Origin: Micromonospora antibiotica
GTDB lineage: Bacteria; Actinomycetota; Actinomycetes; Mycobacteriales; Micromonosporaceae
NCBI RefSeq assembly: GCF_017599305.1
Contig: NZ_JAGFWR010000001.1
Span: forward strand, 372,001 to 436,000
Length of the DNA stretch: 64,000 bases
Reading direction: 5' to 3'
Of the stretch, positions 25,011-33,148 are shown piece after piece (the first letter of the stretch is position 1; every line of letters begins with the position of its first letter). Both the position numbers and the translations under genes were made by a program. A model generated the notes under the pieces. It saw only the letters and a program-made list of their open reading frames with translations, was not told the origin of the DNA and did not search any database.

Positions 25011-25781
25011 CTACGAAGTTGTTACTGCTCGACTTCGTACCGGCCACGGAATGCGTGGGCCGGGGATGCGGTCACTCAATCTTTGCAGCTGCGACAGTGC
25101 AACCCGCAGTTGCTCGTCGGAGAGAGTCTTTGAGTTTTCATGAACTAGTGAGTTGCGAATTCTCATTAGTAGCCGAAAATTGTTGATTTCATCGTCTGAC
25201 CAGATATTTTTGTCGCGCATGACCGCAAGAATGATTCCTAAAGGGCCTTCAGCGGAAGCCATGCCGATCTCTCGCGCAACAAATTTGCGTGCATTTATTT
25301 CAACCTTTGAGATTAGCTCTAGGAACAGTTTAGACCCGTTAGTTCGCCGTGCTCGACGCGATTTGAATTGAAAGTCAATTATCTCGTATAGCGTCTCGCC
25401 GGCGATGAAGGCGGCGCCTCCGAGAATGAATTGGAGCCAGGGAAAGCTATTGCCCTGGACTCTCTCCATATTGATGACGAAAACAATTATAGTAGTACAA
25501 ATAAACCCGACTTTGATTACTTGATAAAAGAGGTTCCTCCGCATGCCGCGCAGCTTCCCAAGGTAGTGAGTTCTGGCGTCAGCTGCCGATATCCGGCGGA
25601 TCGCTTCTGCGAGATCGTCTTTTCTGATGCTTCCTTCGATTCCGTCGGTCGCGCGAGTATGTTCAATCTCGTTGAGGATGCGGTCCCGGGTTGAGGCTAG
25701 GTAGCTAGACAGCAACTCCGAAGCTGCGGGGGTGAGGTTGGAGCTCAGGGGATCTACGTTCTCGTTCTTGTCTTTACTCAC
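25011..25781 (-). CDS. Two-helix membrane protein with C-terminal HEPN-like RNxxxH motif (cargo)
   Basis: This 256-residue protein has an N-terminal helical region (1-80), two membrane helices at about 87-104 and 115-134, and a C-terminal all-helical domain. The latter contains R209-N-S-L-V-H214, the Rx4H motif of HEPN ribonucleases, inside IRNSLVHENSKTLSDEQLRVAL. A membrane-tethered HEPN domain would be a candidate RNA-cleaving effector. The GTG at 25781 overlaps the stop of the upstream gene by GTGA. Both genes are strikingly AT-rich compared with the rest of the window, so they are probably recently acquired. HEPN assignment is by motif only. Confidence 0.65.
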   Translation of the reverse strand: MSKDKNENVDPLSSNLTPAASELLSSYLASTRDRILNEIEHTRATDGIEGSIRKDDLAEAIRRISAADARTHYLGKLRGMRRNLFYQVIKVGFICTTIIVFVINMERVQGNSFPWLQFILGGAAFIAGETLYEIIDFQFKSRRARRTNGSKLFLELISKVEINARKFVAREIGMASAEGPLGIILAVMRDKNIWSDDEINNFRLLMRIRNSLVHENSKTLSDEQLRVALSQLQRLSDRIPGPRIPWPVRSRAVTTS

Positions 25782-26293
25782 GATCGCCTCCGCACTGCAA
25801 TAATCGCATACCCCTGTGCAATCGCGCCAGCTGTGACGCATCCGATCAAGCCAAACCATTGCAGCTTAGAATTCAGGTAACTCCCGAACACTCCCGCTAG
25901 TATGGCTGCAACAAATGCTAATAGCTGCGCCGTTACGACCCCCGGGGATGGTGGAGGGTTGGGGTCCTGTCGAGGGCTTCGCACTTCCTTGTTTGCTTTT
26001 ACCACCATAGTGGTCGTTATCTCGGGAGCGTTCACTACGTCTGCGCGTTCGGCTTCTTCGAGGCGCGACGTCTCTCTTGAAAGCGCTAGGCTGAATTCAT
26101 GTACAGATTCGGCGAATTTACTTACTGCCGGATCGGTCATCCCGCCCGGTATCAGGATTTCGATGGTGATTAAGCGGTCCGGCGCTTGCGCTGCAGAAAC
26201 TCGCTCCCCCGAGAAGGAGTATGAATATCCCTCAGGTGCCTCCCCATGCTCAGCGGTACCTTGTGGCCGAGTAGCAGCAGACCGTGAGTCCAC
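25778..26293 (-). CDS. Small two-helix membrane protein, partner of the HEPN-like gene (cargo)
   Basis: This 171-residue protein has a soluble N-terminal domain with a beta-rich stretch (LITIEILIPGG) and an acidic helix (about 57-85). Two C-terminal membrane helices follow at about 119-140 and 146-167. No family is recognised. The GTG at 26293 has GGAG 6 bp upstream, inside a small AGACG/CGTCT inverted repeat. The 4-bp overlap with the next gene suggests the two proteins are made in fixed ratio, perhaps as a sensor or inhibitor and an effector in one membrane complex. Base composition is AT-rich. Confidence 0.65.
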   Translation of the reverse strand: MDSRSAATRPQGTAEHGEAPEGYSYSFSGERVSAAQAPDRLITIEILIPGGMTDPAVSKFAESVHEFSLALSRETSRLEEAERADVVNAPEITTTMVVKANKEVRSPRQDPNPPPSPGVVTAQLLAFVAAILAGVFGSYLNSKLQWFGLIGCVTAGAIAQGYAIIAVRRRS

Positions 26294-27109
26294 AGACGCT
26301 CCACGTCTTAGGGGGCGAGCATCGCTCTAGGTAACTCTCTGATGCTAGATGAGATCTATCCCCTTGTCGTGGTCGGGTTCATGCCCGATTCGTTGCCCAA
26401 TGTGGCGGTCGGCATCGGGTAGTCGGGGTGCCGTTGAGTGGGTGGGCGATGTCGCTCTTGTGTCCATGGCCTAGCCGCTACCACGCCCGACCGCCGTGTG
26501 TCTCAAGCTGAAGTCCAGCTGAGGCCCCTGGGAGGCGGGAGGCCCGGTTGCTGTCGATAGCAGTGGTGACAGCAACGGAGCTGGACGCTGGAGAGCGGCA
26601 GCGGAGAGCTTCGGATCAGCGCCTGACGTCAGAGACGTGTGGGACTGTGCCCGGACGGGACCGCTTGAACCCAAACAGTGCCAATCCCTGCCACCCGAGT
26701 CTCGACGCCCCGCGGAGACGTCGAGCTCAGAGTGCCGAAACCGACCCCTGTCACAGATCAGCTGGTGGCCGCGTGCCGCACATCAGTCGACGGAGGAAGA
26801 TCAAGCGACTTGCGCTGCTGCTGAATTGTTCTGTTCTGGATCAAGGCACCGTGCTGCGCACGGTGCGACGCGGTGGTCCCGTCCGGCGGCAAGCCGCCCC
26901 GGCCGCCTCCGGCACCGGGGCGGGAAGCCGCCGAGAACCGACGGGCTGCCGCGTCCAGGCCCGTCCCGACCGGCTCGGGACCAGGCCGTGACGATCGCCA
27001 GCTTGGTTGGCCTCCGCCGGGCTTCCGGCGATCGACTGCCGCACCGGCTCCGCCGGCTTGCCATCGAATCGCGTAGACGAGCCGATCGGGCGTCTGGAGA
27101 CTGCAGTCC
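26294..27109. other. Intergenic region with no supported gene
   Basis: No frame in these 816 bp has convincing coding character; the listed possibilities are short, Arg/Pro-rich and mutually overlapping. The region spans the change from AT-rich cargo back to GC-rich DNA at about 26,400. Confidence 0.45.
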
Positions 27110-27547
27110 ATGAGAGAGCCGTTCGTGCTGCGCCGCCCTGGTGGCGCGCGGTGGGTCGTTCATCCACCTGAGGACCCTTACGGCGACGGTTACGTGTTCA
27201 CCGTCGCCACCGAGCTGCACGAGGACGGGATGACGGCTTCGACCGTGGCCATGATCGACGGCTTGTGCAGCAGCCCGGACATTGTCGCTCTGCCGGTCTT
27301 CCTCGACTCCCTGGCCGCAGGGTGGGAGGGGTGGCAGGGCGTCCGCACCTGGACGTCAATGGAGCGGGAACTCTGCTTCGACGCGCGTCACGACGGGCGC
27401 GGTTACGTCTCGCTCGGCGTAACCCTCCGTCCGCCGGGGTTCGACCCCGATGACACGGGATGGTCAGCCAGAGCGGTCTTCGTGCTGGAAGCGGGCGAGG
27501 AGATGACCCAGGTGGCCGCCGACCTCAGCGCCCTGCTCCAGCTGTAG
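27110..27547 (+). CDS. DUF6228 family protein at the right end of the AICE
   Basis: This 145-residue protein has the pattern YVFTVATELHEDGMTASTVAMIDG, FLDSLAAGWEGWQGVRTW and VFVLEAGEEMTQVAADLSALL, which fits DUF6228, a small actinobacterial family of unknown function. It may be related to immunity-type proteins, but that is not established. The ATG is at 27110. It ends 16 bp before the right arm-type repeats and 120 bp before attR, so it is the last gene of the element. Confidence 0.7.
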   Translation: MREPFVLRRPGGARWVVHPPEDPYGDGYVFTVATELHEDGMTASTVAMIDGLCSSPDIVALPVFLDSLAAGWEGWQGVRTWTSMERELCFDARHDGRGYVSLGVTLRPPGFDPDDTGWSARAVFVLEAGEEMTQVAADLSALLQL

Positions 27548-27562
27548 CAATCCCCTCGTGGC

Positions 27563-27583
27563 GTGCCATTAGCGTGCCATTAG
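27563..27583. promoter_or_regulatory. Putative integrase arm-type site, right end
   Basis: Two direct GTGCCATT units, 11 bp apart, match the pair at 12875-12895 in 20 of 21 positions and in the same orientation. Their position just inside attR fits arm-type binding by the integrase. Confidence 0.55.
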
Positions 27584-27666
27584 GGCAGGACAACCGGGGT
27601 CAACCCAGGCCACCGGGGACCACCGCGACCAGGCCGCCGGCCCTTCGCCCTGCCGCCCATCGTCGA

Positions 27667-27726
27667 TTCCCAAGCTGACAGTGCGGGTTCGATTCCCGTC
27701 ACCCGCTCCACCACGAAGGCCCTGAC
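27667..27726. repeat. attR, 60-bp direct repeat with a partial tRNA-Gly copy
   Basis: These 60 bases are identical to attL and include the last 41 bases of tRNA-Gly plus the CCA, without the 5' half. This is the original chromosomal 3' end displaced by the insertion. Confidence 0.93.
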
Positions 27727-27754
27727 TCGGATGTGAATCCGAGTCAGGGCCTTC
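27715..27754 (+). terminator. Hairpin at attR covarying with the attL hairpin
   Basis: The arms are 18 bp with a GTGA loop, followed by TTCGATGTT exactly as at attL. Compared with attL the inner stem is changed at three positions, with matching changes on the other arm. This is probably the original terminator of the tRNA-Gly gene. Confidence 0.7.
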
Positions 27755-28531
27755 GATGTTCTGTGGCCAACCAGCGCGCACCGTGCCGATGGCGGGAACA
27801 TTAGCGGGCAGTACAGCACGACGCTGCTTACCTGGCTCGAAAGCCAGCTGATCACGGGCTCGGCCGACAGCGGGTTGTCGCGGTGACAGGTCATGACCTT
27901 GGGCCGGGGTAGCGGCTCCACGTGCCGCCTGCGTTGGTGGCTTGGCGGTTGCGACGAGACATGCAACCCCGGTCCCACCGGTCCCGACAAGAGATCCACG
28001 TGCAGGACGAACGCGCGGAAGCCCTTTCGCTGGCCGTTGATCCGTTCTGGCGTGATTGACACGTTGAGAACACCTCCGTGAAGTGACGTCGCCCAGGCGG
28101 CGACCCCGGCGACCTGAAGCCCTCTGGATCGGCATGGCGGGGCAGCGGATACACGTGCGCGTCCTTTAGACCTGATGACGTGAACGATTCACACCGACGG
28201 CCGAAGCGGTGTCGACGTCAGCACACTCCGCCGCCCGCCGCCCGCCGCCCGCCGCCCCGCCCGCCGCCCGTCACCCCGCCCGCCGCCTGCCGCCCGCCGC
28301 CCCGCCTGCCGCCCCGCCGGTCGCCTGCCGTCCATCACACCCTCCTGCACACCTGTCACGCCCCACTCACCGCCTGATTCGTTGACGACATCAGCTCGAA
28401 AGGACGCGCCAGGACCACCCGGCCCGCGCGCTCCCGGGCCGACCTGGACGACAGCCCGGGGCGGAAACCTCGCCACTACCCCCGCCAAGGATCATGTGGG
28501 GTGCCATCGACCCTGCTCCGAGGAGATCGCC
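27755..28531. other. Intergenic region with low-complexity CCGCC repeats
   Basis: No gene is supported. At 28228-28330 there is a pyrimidine-purine biased tract of CCGCC/CCGCCC units. A leftward frame here encodes the well-known false peptide VTGIEPALSAWES, produced when antisense tRNA sequence is translated. Confidence 0.5.
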
Positions 28532-28795
28532 GTGCCGGCGAAGCTGACCAGGGACGAGGCCGTCGCCCTCGTCGAGCGGATCATGCGGCTCGACTATGCC
28601 GACGACGGCGAGCTGAACTACTGGCTGGACAGACTCGCACGCGACCTCGTCTGTCCGGACGTCTCCGATCTGATCTTCACGACCACCCCGGAGCTGACGG
28701 CCACCGAGGTCGTCGACCGCGCGCTGGCCTACCGGCCGATCGTGCTGCAGGCGACCCCGTGGTCGGAGACCGAGGAGCAGACCCGGCCTGACTGA
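28532..28795 (+). CDS. Colicin E-type immunity-like small protein
   Basis: This 87-residue protein has the pattern LTRDEAVALVERIMRLDYADDGELNYWLDRL, then CPDVSDLIFTTTPELTATEVVDRALAYRPI. That resembles the four-helix immunity proteins of E-type colicins and pyocins, including the SDLIF segment where classic members have SDLIYYP. Those proteins bind and neutralise HNH nuclease toxins. No toxin gene is adjacent, so it may be an orphan or protect against neighbours. The GTG at 28532 has AGGAG 6 bp upstream; longer frames upstream are unconserved. Confidence 0.7.
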   Translation: MPAKLTRDEAVALVERIMRLDYADDGELNYWLDRLARDLVCPDVSDLIFTTTPELTATEVVDRALAYRPIVLQATPWSETEEQTRPD

Positions 28796-28861
28796 CCCAC
28801 GTGGGCGCGGGCACCCGGCACGGGAACGGCGGGGGCGGCGTCGGGACGTACCCTGGTGATC

Positions 28862-29743
28862 ATGCGGATTGGCATCGTGATCCTTCCCGACCAGCGGTGG
28901 CCGGAGGCGCGTCGGCGCTGGCAGCAGGTGGACGCGTGGGGCTTCGACCACGCCTGGACGTACGACCACCTGGGTTGGCGGGATCTGGTCGACGGCCCGT
29001 GGTTCGACTCGATGTCGACGCTGACCGCCGCTGCCACGGTGACCGAACGGATCCTGCTCGGCACCCTGGTCGCCTCGCCCAACTTCCGGCATCCGGCGGC
29101 GTTCGCCCGGCAGGTCACCACCCTCGACGACATCTGCGGCGGGCGGCTGATGCTGGGTCTCGGCGCGGGTGGGATCGGCTTCGACTCGGTGGTGCTGGGC
29201 GGGGAGACGCTGCCGCCCCGGCCGCGGGTGGACCGGTTCGGCGAGTTCACCGAGCTGCTGGACCTGATCCTGCGGGAGGACGGCACCACCTGGCGGGGTG
29301 ACTGGTTCTCCGCCGTGGACGCCCGCAACAACCCCGGCTGCTTGCAGCAACCCCGGGTGCCGTTCGTGGTGGCCGCCAACGGGCCCCGGTCGATGCGGTT
29401 GGTCGCCCGGTTCGGTCAGGGCTGGGTCACCACCGGCACCGGCGAGGAGGACCTGACGGCCTGGTGGGACGGGGTGGCGACGCTCTGCGCCCGGATGGAC
29501 CGTACCCTCGACGAGGCCGGCCGCGAACCGGCCAGTCTGCCCCGGTACCTCTCCCTGGACTCGGCACCGGTCTTCTCGCTGAGCAGCGCGGACTTTTTCG
29601 CCGAGCAGGTCGCGCGGGCGGCGGCGCTCGGCTTCACCGACGTGATCACGCACTGGCCCCGGGCCAGCAGCTGGTACGCGGGGGACGAGGCGGTGCTGGC
29701 GGACGTCGCCACCCGGCTGCTGCCGGAGCTGCGCACGCCCTGA
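28862..29743 (+). CDS. LLM-class F420- or flavin-dependent oxidoreductase
   Basis: This 293-residue protein has the luciferase-like TIM-barrel pattern: MRIGIVILPDQRW, then GFDHAWTYDHL, ILLGTLVASPNFRHPAAFARQVTTLDD and GRLMLGLGAGG. In actinobacteria most such proteins use F420. The substrate is unknown. An ATG at 28862 is preferred to a GTG at 28856. The stop codon lies inside the first copy of a 20-bp tandem repeat, so the last residues (RTP) are encoded by the repeat unit. Confidence 0.88.
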   Translation: MRIGIVILPDQRWPEARRRWQQVDAWGFDHAWTYDHLGWRDLVDGPWFDSMSTLTAAATVTERILLGTLVASPNFRHPAAFARQVTTLDDICGGRLMLGLGAGGIGFDSVVLGGETLPPRPRVDRFGEFTELLDLILREDGTTWRGDWFSAVDARNNPGCLQQPRVPFVVAANGPRSMRLVARFGQGWVTTGTGEEDLTAWWDGVATLCARMDRTLDEAGREPASLPRYLSLDSAPVFSLSSADFFAEQVARAAALGFTDVITHWPRASSWYAGDEAVLADVATRLLPELRTP

Positions 29744-29852
29744 CCGGTCGCCGCACGCCCTGACCGGTCGCCGCACGCCCTGACCGGTCGCCGCACGCCC
29801 TGACCGGTCGCCGCACGCCCTGACCGGTCGCCGCACGCCCTGACCGGTCGCC
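29733..29852. repeat. Six-copy 20-bp tandem repeat covering a stop codon
   Basis: Six exact copies of GCACGCCCTGACCGGTCGCC follow one another with period 20. The first contains the TGA stop of the LLM oxidoreductase gene. The period equals that of the unrelated array at 9901-10060. There are no spacers, so this is not a CRISPR. Confidence 0.93.
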
Positions 29853-29907
29853 GCAGCACGCACTGGCGGGGGCCGCACACACTGACGGGGTGCGGCCCGG
29901 GGCTGGT

Positions 29908-30339
29908 TCAGGTGCCCAGGTCGCCGGTGCGTGTCCCGCCGTCGCCGGCCGAGACCAGCCGGAACCGGATGCAGACGATCTCGGTGTCGTCGGTGACCGG
30001 GGTGCCGGCCCGGGCCCAGAAGCCGGCGTGCCCCGCCCGCCAGTCCTCGATCGAGCGGTCGCCCTCCCCCTCGGAGCGGGCGAAGTCCCAGGGGACCCGG
30101 GCGAAGGGGACGACGTCGATCCCGGTCACCTCGACCACTCCGACGAGGGTGTCCCGGTCGTCGACCAGGGCCAGCCGCTCGCCGACGTGCTCCAACTCCT
30201 CGGTCTCGTCGGCGTACTCGGTGAGCAGACCGGCGGTGGCCGTCTTCACCCCGGCCAGCACCAACGTGTTGAGGGTGCTGCGCAGCTCACCGGGGGTGCC
30301 GAGGGCGAGCGTGCGGAGTCCGCCGATCCGTGGCCACAT
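29908..30339 (-). CDS. ASCH domain protein
   Basis: This 143-residue protein has the ASCH beta-barrel pattern: LVLAGVKTATAGLL, ETEELEHVGERLALVDDRDTLVGVVEVTGID and a C-terminal EIVCIRFRLV. ASCH proteins are PUA-like predicted RNA-binding domains; one E. coli member (YqfB) hydrolyses N4-acetylcytidine. The ATG at 30339 is chosen because the upstream extension is not conserved. It is a single gene between convergent and divergent neighbours. Confidence 0.85.
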   Translation of the reverse strand: MWPRIGGLRTLALGTPGELRSTLNTLVLAGVKTATAGLLTEYADETEELEHVGERLALVDDRDTLVGVVEVTGIDVVPFARVPWDFARSEGEGDRSIEDWRAGHAGFWARAGTPVTDDTEIVCIRFRLVSAGDGGTRTGDLGT

Positions 30340-30445
30340 GCGGCCGAGGCTACCGGGGTGCCGCTGTCCCGTCGCCCGATTTCGACGCCCCACGGTCGGC
30401 CCCGCTCGTGCGGTTCACCTGGCCGGGCTGACACCGGAGCGTGGG

Positions 30446-30994
30446 TCAGGGCAGGTTAGCGGGGGTGAGTAGCCCGCGGGCGCCCAGTTCGGCGGCGACC
30501 GGGTCGGGCAGGTCGACGACCACGGCGGCGACGCCGACCCAGTGTGCGCCCCGGGCGGCGCAGAGGTCCCGGACGGCCCGCACCTGGGCTCCGGTGGCGA
30601 CCCAGTCGTCGACCATGAGCACCCGGTCGTCCGCGCCGAGCCGGTCGTCGCGTACCGCCAGGTCGACCTGCCGGCCCCGGAAGTCGGGTGGGCTCTGCGC
30701 CCAGGTCAGCGGGCCGGCGGGGAGTCGGCCGTCGCCGGGCTTGTGGGCCGGGACGAAGCCGACACCGAGGGCGGTCGCGGCGAGCGGCCCGAGCATCAAC
30801 CCGGTCACCGCGGGGGCGACGACGACGGTCGGCCGGTCGGTGCGGAACGGTGCGACCAGGGCCGGTCCGAGCCCGGCCAGCACCTGCGGGTCCCGCCACC
30901 AGCCGGAGACGTCGCTGACCAGGTGGCTGCTGCCCGGCCCCGGGTCGACCCAGCGGAACAGCTCGACCAGGCGGGCGCGCAGCGCGGCGGTCAT
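30446..30994 (-). CDS. Adenine-type phosphoribosyltransferase-like protein
   Basis: This 182-residue protein has a type I PRTase fold. The PRPP-binding loop is visible as RVLMVDDWVATGAQVRAVRDL and a flexible-loop region as FRGRQVDLAVRDDRLG. It probably salvages a purine base or acts as a regulator; the base is not evident. The ATG at 30994 is used, but a second identical start region with the same ribosome-binding site lies 36 bp upstream (ATG 31030), created by a local duplication, which would add 12 residues. Confidence 0.82.
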   Translation of the reverse strand: MTAALRARLVELFRWVDPGPGSSHLVSDVSGWWRDPQVLAGLGPALVAPFRTDRPTVVVAPAVTGLMLGPLAATALGVGFVPAHKPGDGRLPAGPLTWAQSPPDFRGRQVDLAVRDDRLGADDRVLMVDDWVATGAQVRAVRDLCAARGAHWVGVAAVVVDLPDPVAAELGARGLLTPANLP

Positions 30995-31043
30995 GGCCCC
31001 ATCCTCGCGGGTACGCGGCGCGGCGGTCATGGCCCCATCCTCG
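30982..31043. repeat. 36-bp-period duplication of the PRTase start region
   Basis: A block of 26 bases containing the reverse complement of the ribosome-binding site (GAGGATGGGGCC) and ATG occurs twice, at 30982-31007 and 31018-31043. Both starts are in the same frame. Confidence 0.8.
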
Positions 31044-31187
31044 ACGGTGAATGCCAGCGGTGGCATTCTGGCCCGTGCGGCCCACCGGCCGTCGGCTGAT
31101 CGGTCACACGTATCACTGTAATTCCGGGCATACCACCATGATCGCGTTGACTTCGGAAGTGCTTCTGTCGTTACCGTCCGAGCCGCT

Positions 31188-31859
31188 ATGAAGGCATACG
31201 AAAGGACCGAGCCGGTGGTTGGCAGGCACTCCCGTACCCGGATCTTCTCCTCGCCCGCCGGCATCGCGGCCACCGCCGCGCTCGGTGTCGCGCTCGCCGT
31301 CGGCGGCACCGTCGGCGCGGTGCAGTTGACGGCCGACGACGCGCCAGCCCCCGTGGTCGTGGACCCGGTCACCCCCGGCGTCGTCGGCACCACCGCCGCG
31401 CCGACCCCGAGCCCGAGTGCCAGCCCCACCGTCTCCCCGACCGCCAGCCCGTCGCCCACCGCCACGGCCAGCCCGAAGGCGACCCGGACCCAGGCCGCCT
31501 CCCGGAGCAAGCCGCGCACGCCCGCGCCCAAGCCGTCCGCCACCACGAAGAAGGCGGCCCCGAGGAGCAACGTCGTCGACAGCGGCTCGTGCGGCGCGTC
31601 CTTCTACGACGAGGGTCAGTTGACCGCCAACGGGGAGAACTTCGACCCGAGCGCGCTGACCGCCGCGCACAAGACCCTGCCGTTCAACACCAAGGTCCGG
31701 GTGACCAACCCGGCCAACGGCAAGTCCGTCACCGTGCGGATCAACGACCGTGGCCCGTTCGTCGACGGGCGCTGCATCGACCTGTCCCGGGCCGCCTTCG
31801 CCGCGATCGCCTCGGTCGACCTGGGTGAACTGACGGTCAGGTATGAGGTGCTGGGCTGA
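31188..31859 (+). CDS. RlpA-like double-psi beta-barrel secreted protein
   Basis: This 223-residue protein has an N-terminal signal anchor (about 24-46) and a Pro/Ser/Thr-rich linker (about 65-125). The C-terminal RlpA domain is seen in [27 protein letters not shown] and [20 protein letters not shown]. RlpA-family proteins bind or cleave denuded septal glycan. The Asp in NDRGPF and the Glu in TANGENF match the usual positions. The ATG is at 31188. It stands alone, just upstream of the phosphatase gene. Confidence 0.9.
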   Translation: MKAYERTEPVVGRHSRTRIFSSPAGIAATAALGVALAVGGTVGAVQLTADDAPAPVVVDPVTPGVVGTTAAPTPSPSASPTVSPTASPSPTATASPKATRTQAASRSKPRTPAPKPSATTKKAAPRSNVVDSGSCGASFYDEGQLTANGENFDPSALTAAHKTLPFNTKVRVTNPANGKSVTVRINDRGPFVDGRCIDLSRAAFAAIASVDLGELTVRYEVLG

Positions 31860-31946
31860 CGGCGAACGGTGACAGCAGCGGGACGGCCGGGTAGAACACC
31901 CTCAATCGTGGGGCTAGGTTCATTCTCCGGCCCGGTTCCATCAGGC

Positions 31947-33074
31947 ATGCTGTCCCACGTACGTAAACATGCCTTCCAGTTGGGCCGAGGCCCACTGAGT
32001 CCCGGGTCCCGCGCCGGCGTCGGCGCGGCCGTCGGGCTGCTCGCGCTCGTCTCGGCGATCGAGTCGGCCGACGGCCGTGCGGTGCACTACGTCGCACTGA
32101 TGACGGTGGCGCCGATCCTGGCCGCCGGTTTCGCCTCGTGGCGGGCGGTGGCCGGGGTGGGTTTCCTCGCGCTGCTGGTCGGGGCCGGTTTCGCGGTGGC
32201 CGATCCGGCGATGAAGCTGACCACTGCGGTGTCCCTGGTCGGGATCGCCTTCGCCACCGTGGTGGCGGCGAGCGTGGCGGCGGTCCGGCAGGGGCAGGTG
32301 GTGCAAATCGGCGAGCTGTCCCGGCTGGCCTCGGTGGCTCAGCAGGCCGTGCTGCGTCCGCTCGGCCCGCAGGTCGGGACCCTGGCGGTGGCGGCCCGGT
32401 ACATCTCCCCCACGGCCACCGCCGAGATCGGCGGTGACCTGTACGAGGCGATAGACACCCCGTACGGCGTCCGGATGATCATCGGGGACGTGCGGGGCAA
32501 GGGGCTGGACGCGGTCCGGCTCGCCAGCATCGTGCTCGGCTCCTACCGGCACGTCGCCTATGAGCGGCCCGACCTGCGGGCGGTGGTGGCCGACCTGGAC
32601 CGGGCGGTGGCCCGCAACGTGGGGGACGAGGACTTCGTCACCGCGGCCGTGGTCGAGGAGCGCGGCGGGACGCTGACCATCGTCAACTGCGGCCATCCGG
32701 CACCGTTGCTGCTGCGTCGGGGCGCGGTGATCCCGCTGGAGCCGCCCGCGCCGGCCCCGCCGCTGGGTTTCATGCCGGTGGTCCGGCCCCGGGTGGAGCG
32801 GCTGGAGCCGGGCGACCGGCTGTTGCTGTTCACCGACGGTCTCGGTGAGGCGCGGCGGGACGGCGAGTTCTTCCCGACCGCCGACCGGGCGTGGCGGCTG
32901 CTCGGCCACGGCACGGTCGGCGACGGTCTGGCCTCCCTGGAGACCGCGCTGGTCGAGTGGGTGCACGGGCGGCTCGACGACGACATCGCCCTGGTGCTGA
33001 TGGAGTACACCGGGCCGCGTAGCGGGGTGACGGTGGCGGTGCCGTCGTGGGAGGTCGGCGCGGCGGAGAACTGA
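31947..33074 (+). CDS. Membrane-associated SpoIIE/PP2C-type protein phosphatase
   Basis: This 375-residue protein has about five N-terminal hydrophobic helices (residues 20-130) and a C-terminal SpoIIE phosphatase domain. Metal-binding motifs are GGDLYEAID, IIGDVRGKGLDAV, GHPAPLLL, DGLGEAR and DDDIALVLM. Such proteins dephosphorylate Ser/Thr residues on anti-sigma antagonists in stress signalling. No partner anti-sigma genes are adjacent. The ATG at 31947 is chosen because the earlier frame has no ribosome-binding site. Confidence 0.88.
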   Translation: MLSHVRKHAFQLGRGPLSPGSRAGVGAAVGLLALVSAIESADGRAVHYVALMTVAPILAAGFASWRAVAGVGFLALLVGAGFAVADPAMKLTTAVSLVGIAFATVVAASVAAVRQGQVVQIGELSRLASVAQQAVLRPLGPQVGTLAVAARYISPTATAEIGGDLYEAIDTPYGVRMIIGDVRGKGLDAVRLASIVLGSYRHVAYERPDLRAVVADLDRAVARNVGDEDFVTAAVVEERGGTLTIVNCGHPAPLLLRRGAVIPLEPPAPAPPLGFMPVVRPRVERLEPGDRLLLFTDGLGEARRDGEFFPTADRAWRLLGHGTVGDGLASLETALVEWVHGRLDDDIALVLMEYTGPRSGVTVAVPSWEVGAAEN

Positions 33075-33148
33075 CGCGCGCCGGGCTGTGATCGCCGTCA
33101 CTTCGACGATCGGGTTGTCGCTGCCTACCGGTGAGTAATACAGTGGGG

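Larger units (their letters stand above)
12759..27726. mobile_element. Integrated actinomycete integrative and conjugative element (AICE), about 14.9 kb
   Basis: The element is flanked by a perfect 60-bp direct repeat and inserted in tRNA-Gly(CCC). From left to right it carries integrase, excisionase, a HUH-type Rep, a small conserved protein on the other strand, a DUF2637/Spd-like protein, two small Spd-type proteins, an FtsK/TraB translocase, a zinc-ribbon protein, a Pra-like activator, a DUF4231/SLATT-like cargo gene, GT2, a GntR regulator, three small proteins, a second GntR regulator, a two-gene HEPN/membrane cassette and DUF6228. This is the standard AICE module set: site-specific recombination, rolling-circle replication and double-stranded DNA transfer by one FtsK-like protein. 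The cargo genes are visibly more AT-rich than the backbone. Confidence 0.93.

Noticed and set aside
26548..27113. Two overlapping rightward ORFs between the HEPN cassette and DUF6228
   Set aside because: They lack ribosome-binding sites, overlap each other in different frames and are Arg/Pro-rich like random GC sequence.
27580..28062. A leftward 160-residue ORF containing VTGIEPALSAWES
   Set aside because: This peptide is a known artefact of translating antisense tRNA-adjacent sequence, and the frame crosses the attR partial tRNA.
29733..29852. CRISPR-like repeat array
   Set aside because: Exact 20-bp tandem units with no spacers, so a simple tandem repeat.
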